Of a DNA stretch of 64,000 nucleotides, positions 58,882 to 64,000 are shown piece by piece. The position numbers and the translations under genes were made by a program. The notes under the pieces are model-generated. The model saw only the letters and a list, made by a program, of their open reading frames with translations, ran no database searches and was not told the DNA's origin. How positions within the stretch are numbered: the first letter of the stretch is position 1; every line of letters starts with the position of its first letter. Source of the DNA: Streptomyces sp. KL109B (lineage in GTDB: Bacteria > Actinomycetota > Actinomycetes > Streptomycetales > Streptomycetaceae); NCBI RefSeq assembly GCF_030766935.1, contig NZ_JASERL010000006.1, forward strand, positions 186,001-250,000, given 5' to 3'.

Positions 58882-59684
58882 CGTGCCACCATCCCCGCCG
58901 ACAGGTCGACATCGGCGCCGCACATGCCACGCATCCGCAGCATCGCGGTCACCGCCTCGCCGACCTCCTCCTCGGTCACCATCCGGCCGAGCGCCGCACG
59001 GGACACGAACGCCTCCTCGGCCTCGGCGTAACTGCTGCCCGTCCGCTCGGCCTCCAGGCGGAAGTTCCGCTCCATGCGCGGACCCGAAACCGGGCCGGGC
59101 GACAGGGAGTTGACCGTGACGCCCTTCGGGCCGACCTCGCCCGCCAGGGTCGTCGTAAGGCCGATGACCGCCATCTTCGACGCGCAGTACGGGGTGCGGC
59201 GCAGCAGCGGACGCTTGCCCGACACCGAGGCCACGTTGATGACATCACCCGAGCCGCGCCGCGTCATGGCCGGCAGGAACGCCCGGCACATCAGGAACAC
59301 ACCTCGTACGTTGATGTCGAAGACCTCGTCCCACTCCTCGGGCGAGATGTCCGTCAGCGGTGCCACCGGGCCCGCGACGCCCGCGTTGTTGACCAGGATC
59401 GAGATCTCCTCGTCCGCGAGGGCCGAGGCGAGCGCGTCGACCTCGGCGGGCCGCGACACATCACACACCTGAGGCACCACGTTCGGGCCGAGGTCGTCGG
59501 CGGTGCGCTTCAGGGTGTCCACGTCCCGCCCCGTGATCACCACGCGGGCGCCGTCGGCAAGCAGGGAACGGGTGATGGCCCGGCCCAGGCCGCTGCCGCC
59601 GCCGGTGACGAGCGCCGTCCGTCCGGACAGCGGAGCCGTGCGCCCGGCCGTCGTGCGGTCGCTTGCCATGCGCTCGCTCGTCAT
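58878..59684 (-). CDS. Short-chain dehydrogenase/reductase
   Basis: 268 residues from ATG at 59684, overlapping the HisD-like stop (ATGA). Classical SDR: cofactor motif TALVTGGGSGLGRAI (~24-38), Asn-Asn-Ala-Gly NNAGVAG, catalytic Ser in VINVASVSG, Tyr-x-x-x-Lys in YCASK, and LSPGPVSGPRME. The end ADVDLSAGMVAR (GADVDLSAG) is usual. NAD(H) preference is suggested by the RDVDT after strand 2. Part of the minus-strand operon between the HisD-like and HpcH/HpaI genes; probably oxidises a secondary alcohol of the pathway intermediate to a ketone. Confidence 0.9.
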   Translation of the reverse strand: MTSERMASDRTTAGRTAPLSGRTALVTGGGSGLGRAITRSLLADGARVVITGRDVDTLKRTADDLGPNVVPQVCDVSRPAEVDALASALADEEISILVNNAGVAGPVAPLTDISPEEWDEVFDINVRGVFLMCRAFLPAMTRRGSGDVINVASVSGKRPLLRRTPYCASKMAVIGLTTTLAGEVGPKGVTVNSLSPGPVSGPRMERNFRLEAERTGSSYAEAEEAFVSRAALGRMVTEEEVGEAVTAMLRMRGMCGADVDLSAGMVAR

Positions 59685-60991
59685 GCGCCCGCCTCCTCGT
59701 TCCACTCCAGCACCCTGTCGCCGTACTTCGCGGCCCGTACGTCGCCGGAGCGCGCGTGCCCCTCGAAGAGCTCGACGCGCGCGGCGCGCCCGCACACCTC
59801 GCCGAGCAGCGCCGACGAGGCGGTGTCGGTGACCTCCTGGTGGGTGACCGTCTTGAGGTACTTGCCGACCCACAGGCCGCCGGTGTAGCGGGCGGCGCCG
59901 CGCGTGGGCAGCACATGGTTGGTGCCGATGACCTTGTCGCCGTAACTGACACACGTACCTTCGCCGAGGAACAGCGCGCCGTAGTCACGCATCTTGTCCA
60001 GCGCCTGGCGCGGGTTCTCGGTCAGCACCTCGACGTGCTCGCTCGCGTACGAGTCGGCGACCTCGAAGGCCTCGTCGAGGGTGTCGGTGACGACGATCTC
60101 GCCGTGGTCGCGCCAGGCGGGACCGGCGAAGTCCTTCGTCGGCATGCCCGGCAGCAGCCGCTCGATGTGCCGCTCGACCTCGCGCCCCAGCTCCTCGGAC
60201 GTGGTGACGAGGACGGCGGGGGAGTCCGGGCCGTGCTCGGCCTGGGAGAGCAGGTCGACGGCGACCACGAAGGGGTCCGCGTGCTCGTCCGCGACCACCA
60301 GGATCTCCGTGGGCCCGGCGAACAGGTCGATGCCCACCTCGCCGAACAACTGGCGCTTCGCCTCGGCCACATACGCGTTGCCGGGGCCCGCCAGCATCGG
60401 CACGCTGCCGATGGTCTCGGTGCCCACGGCGAGCGCCGCGACGGCCTGCACGCCGCCCAGCAGATAGATCTCGTCGGCGCCCGCAAGGTGCATCGCCGCC
60501 ACCGTCGCGGCGGGGATCTCGCCGCGGATGGGCGGCGTGCAGGCGGCGACCCGGGGCACGCCCGCGACCTTGGCGGTCACGATCGTCATGTGCGCCGATG
60601 CGGTCAGCGGGTAGCGGCCGCCCGGCACATAGGCGCCGGCGCCGGAGACGGGGACGTGCCGGTGGCCGAGGCGGACGCCGGGCAGCGTCTCGATGTCCAC
60701 GTCGAGCATGGAGTCGCGCTGCGCCTGCGCGAAGGTGCGCACCTGCTTCTGCACGAACCGGATGTCGTCGAGGACGGTGTCCGGGACGTCGGCGACGATG
60801 CGCTCGATCTCCCCGGGCGAGAGCCGGAAGGACTCCGGGCTCCAGTTGTCGAACTTCTCCGAGTACTGGCGCACCGCGTCGTCGCCGCGCTCGCGGACGT
60901 CGTCGAGGATGGCGCGCACCCGGTCGGCGACATCCGCGCGGGCGGCGCTCACCTGGGCGGCGGGGACGGGGGACTTGAGGTGTCGGGGCAT
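59681..60991 (-). CDS. HisD-like dehydrogenase (catabolic paralogue of histidinol dehydrogenase)
   Basis: 436 residues from ATG at 60991 (MPRHLKS) with GAGAG 5 nt upstream. Complete histidinol-dehydrogenase fold: VSAARADVADRVRAILDDVRERGDDAVRQYSEKFD, GHRHVPVSGAGAYVPGGRYPLTASAHMTIVTAKVAGVPRV, LAGPGNAYVAEAKRQLFGEVGIDLFAGPTEILVVADEHADP, then DLLSQAEHGPDSPAVLV and GTNHVLPTRGAARYTGGLWVGKYLKTVTHQEV. Zn-binding His/Asp and catalytic Glu-His are in these blocks. It is not in a his operon, so it is a paralogue that oxidises a primary alcohol to acid in two steps, as HpsN does for dihydroxypropanesulfonate. The substrate here is unknown. Confidence 0.87.
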   Translation of the reverse strand: MPRHLKSPVPAAQVSAARADVADRVRAILDDVRERGDDAVRQYSEKFDNWSPESFRLSPGEIERIVADVPDTVLDDIRFVQKQVRTFAQAQRDSMLDVDIETLPGVRLGHRHVPVSGAGAYVPGGRYPLTASAHMTIVTAKVAGVPRVAACTPPIRGEIPAATVAAMHLAGADEIYLLGGVQAVAALAVGTETIGSVPMLAGPGNAYVAEAKRQLFGEVGIDLFAGPTEILVVADEHADPFVVAVDLLSQAEHGPDSPAVLVTTSEELGREVERHIERLLPGMPTKDFAGPAWRDHGEIVVTDTLDEAFEVADSYASEHVEVLTENPRQALDKMRDYGALFLGEGTCVSYGDKVIGTNHVLPTRGAARYTGGLWVGKYLKTVTHQEVTDTASSALLGEVCGRAARVELFEGHARSGDVRAAKYGDRVLEWNEEAGA

Positions 60992-61072
60992 GACGACTCT
61001 CTTCAACTGGGTGGAACTGTCAGAGGGTTGGGACTGCGGCGGGGTGTATCCGTGGATCTCTGGGCGGATCCG

Positions 61073-61783
61073 TCAGGGGGTGGGGACTGCGGCGCGCCCG
61101 GCCACGTCCCGAAGTGCCGCGCTCACGGCGTCCGGGCGCTGCCACGGCAGCAGGTGTCCGGCGTCGGGCAGTTCGCGCATACGGGCGTCGGGCAGCGACT
61201 CGTTGATGGCGTGGTGGAAGGCGGGCGGGCAGAGCGCGTCCCGGGTGCCGGAGAGGACGACGGCCGGGCAGCGCGCGGTGCGCAGCGTGGCGAACGCGTC
61301 CTGGCGGGTGGCCTGCGCGGCGAGCTGGGCGCGTGCCGCGTCGGGCCCGACGGCCGCCGCCATCCGGCGGTAGCGGCCCGCGCCCTCGGGCGTCGGACGC
61401 CCGTCGGGGAACATCCCCGGCAGCGTACGCTCGACCACGTCCGCGAACCGGCCGTCGGCGACGAGCGCGTCCAACTCCCGCCAGGAAGCGTACTGTTCGG
61501 GGCTTGGGGCCGCCGCGTTGGTCGCCATGACGCACATTCCGGCGATCCGCTCCGGCGCCCTGCGCAGCGCCTCGAATCCGACGATGGCCCCCAGGCTCAG
61601 CCCGACGAGCACGAACGGCCCCTCCACGGCGGCCAGTACGTCCTCGGCGAGCGCGCCGATGCCCGGCCGCCGCAGCTCGACGTGGCGCACGGGGTGGCCC
61701 TCGGGAAACGTCACGTCCGACCACAGGCTCGCGTCGCAGAGCATGCCGGGCACCACGACCAGGGGCAGCGGCACGCCGGTCAC
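61073..61783 (-). CDS. Alpha/beta hydrolase
   Basis: 236 residues from GTG at 61783, overlapping the cupin stop (GTGA). Seen: oxyanion strand LVVVPGMLCDASLW, nucleophile elbow VLVGLSLGAIVGFEALRRAPERI (Ser near residue 71), acid in VVLSGTRDALCPP and catalytic His in LPDAGHLLPWQRPDAV. The set agrees with small esterases/lactone hydrolases of aromatic pathways such as enol-lactonase PcaD. It follows directly on the cupin gene, so it may hydrolyse the cupin product, for example a lactone or vinylogous ester. Substrate unknown; hydrolase call firm. Confidence 0.87.
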   Translation of the reverse strand: MTGVPLPLVVVPGMLCDASLWSDVTFPEGHPVRHVELRRPGIGALAEDVLAAVEGPFVLVGLSLGAIVGFEALRRAPERIAGMCVMATNAAAPSPEQYASWRELDALVADGRFADVVERTLPGMFPDGRPTPEGAGRYRRMAAAVGPDAARAQLAAQATRQDAFATLRTARCPAVVLSGTRDALCPPAFHHAINESLPDARMRELPDAGHLLPWQRPDAVSAALRDVAGRAAVPTP

Positions 61784-62919
61784 CAGCGGCGCGCGGAGCG
61801 CGGGAGCAGGGCGTACGGGGCGACGTAACCGTTGTGGTCGAGGCCCAGGCCCGCGTCGGCGGCGCACTTGTGGACCTCCTCGTCCCACTCCAACCGCACC
61901 CTGCCGTCACCGGAGTTGACCACCAGCAGGTCGCCCTCCTCCTCGCCGACGTTGCGCAGCGTGCGCCAGGCGTCCTGCGGCACCGACACCATGTCGCGCG
62001 GGCCGAGCCGCACCGTGACGGGGTCCGTGCGGTTGAGGGTGATCTCCCACTCGCCGTCCTTGACGATCAGAGTCTGCGTCTCGTGCTGACGGTGCAGCGA
62101 GACACCCTGCCCCGGTTCGGCGCGCAGCCAGGCCACGTTGTGGCCGTGCGGGTTGAACACCCGCGGCTCCTGGTGGAGGTCCTCGGTCATGCCGTACCCG
62201 ATGACGCAGCTCAGGCGGGCGCCGCCGCCGGGCAGGGTGCTGTCCAGGAACGGGCGCTGCGACCACACGAGTTCGTCGGCCGCGGCGACCCGGCGCTTCA
62301 TGTCGTCGGCGCTGTAGTGCCGCAGCCGGTCGATGTACTCCTGCGCCATGGGCGTGACCCGCTCGGACTCCGGCGGAAGGGTGTCCCCGGCGACCGTGTC
62401 GATGAGCTGGTTGTCGGCGCTGAGGTACAGGCCGTGCTCCGCCGCCTCGCGCAGCACGGAGGGGCCCCAGATGATGCCACCGGTGTGGTCCATGCCGAGC
62501 ACCGTGAACAGCCAGCCGTCGTCAGGACCCGTGTTGGTGAAGCCGCGGAAGATCCAGGTGGGCACGGACACGATGTCCCCGGCCTTCATGGGGAGCTCGC
62601 CCTCCTCGCCGTCGGCGCCCCAGCGCAGCAGGTACTCGCCCGCGGTGCAGACGAACACCTCGGCGGTGTAGTGCAGATGCAGATTGTTGGTGATGCCGTG
62701 CGGCATGGCGGCGGCGCCGATGTTGTAGCCGTGCGGCAGCCGGAGGTTCACATGCTGGCCCGCGGCCTGCGAGACGCCCGGCCCGATCATGGCGTAGTTC
62801 TCCTTCCGGTCCGAGCCGGGCGTACGGCAGTCGATGAAGGCCTGGTTGCAGGAGACGAAGTCGCTGCGGCGCACGGTACGGCGCTCGAGCTCGGAGGTGG
62901 ACACGGTGACATCGGGCAT
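61780..62919 (-). CDS. Double-cupin protein, possible dioxygenase
   Basis: 379 residues from ATG at 62919 with TGGAG 6 nt upstream. Two cupin folds: the first around HGYNIGAAAMPHGITNNLHLHYTAEVFVCTAGEYLLRWG (His pair near residues 79-81), the second around GVSLHRQHETQTLIVKDGEWEITLN. The first has HLHYTAE with the metal-binding His-x-His...Glu layout. A quercetinase/gentisate/homogentisate dioxygenase-like role is possible, but no family is firmly recognised. It is first gene of the minus-strand operon, divergent from the LacI regulator. Between the starts are two ATACGTAT sites. It ends in an overlap with the alpha/beta hydrolase. Confidence 0.78.
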   Translation of the reverse strand: MPDVTVSTSELERRTVRRSDFVSCNQAFIDCRTPGSDRKENYAMIGPGVSQAAGQHVNLRLPHGYNIGAAAMPHGITNNLHLHYTAEVFVCTAGEYLLRWGADGEEGELPMKAGDIVSVPTWIFRGFTNTGPDDGWLFTVLGMDHTGGIIWGPSVLREAAEHGLYLSADNQLIDTVAGDTLPPESERVTPMAQEYIDRLRHYSADDMKRRVAAADELVWSQRPFLDSTLPGGGARLSCVIGYGMTEDLHQEPRVFNPHGHNVAWLRAEPGQGVSLHRQHETQTLIVKDGEWEITLNRTDPVTVRLGPRDMVSVPQDAWRTLRNVGEEEGDLLVVNSGDGRVRLEWDEEVHKCAADAGLGLDHNGYVAPYALLPRSARRW

Positions 62920-62947
62920 GGCGGAACTCCATCGCTGGGCATCATGG

Positions 62948-62957
62948 AATACGTATG
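62948..62957. promoter_or_regulatory. CATACGTATG-like operator at the cupin promoter
   Basis: AATACGTATG, 9 of 10 matches to the palindrome, 28 nt upstream of the cupin ATG and on the side of the cupin gene. Confidence 0.6.
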
Positions 62958-63035
62958 TATAGCCATGACAGAGGTATGTGGTGTGTCGTGTCAAGAGGGT
63001 GTGGCGCATCTTCTGTCCGGCCGACCCGGCAACGG

Positions 63036-63045
63036 CATACGTATA
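63036..63045. promoter_or_regulatory. CATACGTATG-like operator at the LacI gene promoter
   Basis: CATACGTATA, 9 of 10 matches, 34 nt upstream of the LacI-family ATG, consistent with autoregulation. Confidence 0.6.
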
Positions 63046-63079
63046 CTGGTACGGCTGCCGGTACCGAGGAGAGGGAGTC

Positions 63080-64000
63080 ATGGGGATCACGAGTCACGAC
63101 GTCGCGAGACTCGCAGGTGTCTCGCAGCCCACGGTGTCCCGCGCCCTGCGTGACGACCCCCGCGTGTCCCTTGCCACGCGCGAGAAGGTCAAACGGGCCG
63201 CCCAGGCGCTCAACTACGTACCCAGCGAGGCGGGCCGCACCCTGTCGACCCGGGCGACCCGCCGCGTGGGCGTCATCGTGACCGACATGACCAACCCGTT
63301 CTACCCGCACGTCGTCGCCCCGCTCCATGACGAGCTGCGGCAGCTCGGCTACCGGATGATGCTGCTCACCGAGCGCTCCGACGAAGCGGTCGCCGAGGAG
63401 AAGCTGCTCGACCAGTCGCTCGACGGTGTCGTCCTCGCGACGGCCACCACCGACTCCCGGCTGCCCGCCCTCCTGGAGCGGCGCGGCATGCCGTACGTGT
63501 TCCTCAACCGGGACACCGGCCGGCCCGGCGACTTCGCCTCCGTCGTCGACAACGAGGGCGGCGGACGCCTCGTCGCGCGGCAGCTCGTCGGGCTCGGCCA
63601 CCGGCGCATCGCCGGCATCTTCGGCGCGGCCAACACCACGACCGGCCGCGACCGCGAACTGGGCTTCCGGCTCGCCCTCGCCGACGCCGGCATCGGGCTG
63701 CCGGAGGACCGCGTGGTGCGCGGCGCCTTCGAGTACGAGACCGGTTACGCGGCGCTGCCCGCGCTCCTGGAAGCGGCCGAACCGCCCACCGCCGTGTTCT
63801 GCGGCAACGACGTGGTGGCCATCGGTGTCCTCAACGCCGCGCTCGCGGCGGGCGTCAAGGTCCCCGACGACCTCACCGTCATCGGCTTCGACGATCTGCC
63901 GATGGCCGACTGGGAGGTGTTCCGGCTGACCACGGTCCGCCACGACCTCGGTGAACTCGCGTGCCAGGCGGCCCGGTTGCTGGCCCGCCGGATCAGCGGC
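63080..64000 (+). CDS. LacI-family regulator (3' end beyond the window)
   Basis: 307 residues are visible, open to the last base, so about 25-40 residues are missing. N-terminal DNA-binding domain ITSHDVARLAGVSQPTVSRALRDDPRVSLATREKVKRAAQALNYVPSEAGRTLSTRATRRVGVIVTDMTNPFYPHVV is typical. The effector domain follows: LLEERGMPYVFLNRD-like LPALLERRGMPYVFLNRDTG, QLVGLGHRRIAGIFGAANTTTGRDRELGF, PPTAVFCGNDVVAIGVLNAALAAGVKVPDDLTVIGFDDLPMADW. GAGGAGAGGGAG is directly upstream of the ATG. Divergent from the cupin-led operon; the shared palindrome makes it the probable repressor of the whole cluster. Confidence 0.9.
   Translation, partial: MGITSHDVARLAGVSQPTVSRALRDDPRVSLATREKVKRAAQALNYVPSEAGRTLSTRATRRVGVIVTDMTNPFYPHVVAPLHDELRQLGYRMMLLTERSDEAVAEEKLLDQSLDGVVLATATTDSRLPALLERRGMPYVFLNRDTGRPGDFASVVDNEGGGRLVARQLVGLGHRRIAGIFGAANTTTGRDRELGFRLALADAGIGLPEDRVVRGAFEYETGYAALPALLEAAEPPTAVFCGNDVVAIGVLNAALAAGVKVPDDLTVIGFDDLPMADWEVFRLTTVRHDLGELACQAARLLARRISG

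Noticed and set aside
59681..60991. Histidine-biosynthesis hisD
   Set aside because: No other his genes nearby, and it is translationally coupled to an SDR and aldolase of a catabolic operon.

Overview
The window reads as a chromosome segment from a Streptomyces or close relative. It has very high G+C, strong third-position G/C bias, GTG and TTG starts, many 1-4 nt stop/start overlaps, and typical actinobacterial gene families: secreted glycosidase, Ser/Thr kinase, many MFS pumps, LacI/GntR-controlled sugar operons, and Cys-type leader peptides. No rRNA, tRNA, CRISPR array, insertion sequence or prophage was seen. The 5' end cuts a large secreted protein and the 3' end cuts a LacI-family gene.

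Layout. 1-6.4 kb: ordinary single genes (end of a probable S8 peptidase, DUF1963 protein, alpha-hydroxy-acid oxidase, GltB-domain protein, secreted small protein, FAD monooxygenase). 6.5-12.8 kb: a sugar uptake operon of the thuEFG-thuA-thuB type (binding protein, two permeases, ThuA-like, Gfo/Idh-like) without its own ATPase, divergent from a LacI regulator over operator-like palindromes. 13.0-19.8 kb: a phosphonate module with MFS pump, LysR regulator, phosphonoacetate hydrolase (phnA), organophosphate-type MFS carrier and an aldehyde dehydrogenase that could be PhnY-like. 20-25.2 kb: sulfite-oxidase-like protein; a GntR regulator divergent from nucleoside hydrolase plus MFS; a methyltransferase.

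25.3-31.4 kb: the most unusual locus, a tight three-gene set of a 1124-residue NACHT STAND ATPase, a CHAT (caspase-like) protease and a serine alpha/beta hydrolase with a Pro/Gly/Ala repeat linker. The last two overlap by 4 nt. It has the architecture of an immune or programmed-cell-death system: a sensor/oligomerising NTPase plus two putative hydrolytic effectors.

31.5-36.7 kb: D-Ala-D-Ala carboxypeptidase, multi-pass membrane Ser/Thr kinase and an ascorbate-type PTS (IIC plus IIA-IIB fusion). 36.8-43.6 kb: a sulfonate regulon (ssuA/B/C transporter, SfnB/DszC-like flavin monooxygenase, receiver-less winged-helix regulator, ssuD monooxygenase) with two short leader peptides of the R-x-H-I-D-x-x-R...A-C type. 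43.6-48.4 kb: GH84 beta-N-acetylglucosaminidase with a dre-like (DasR) site, and a processive GT2 glycosyltransferase.

48.4-55.5 kb: a FadR-type regulator divergent from a six-gene operon matching D-apionate catabolism: MFS, L-erythrulose kinase, DerI and LerI isomerases, 3-oxo-isoapionate decarboxylase-like and D-apionate oxidoisomerase. 55.6-64 kb: a LacI-controlled catabolic cluster of unknown substrate (double cupin, alpha/beta hydrolase, HisD-like dehydrogenase, SDR, HpcH/HpaI aldolase, MHS-type MFS, tandem SnoaL protein). It is tied together by a palindrome close to CATACGTATG at four promoters.
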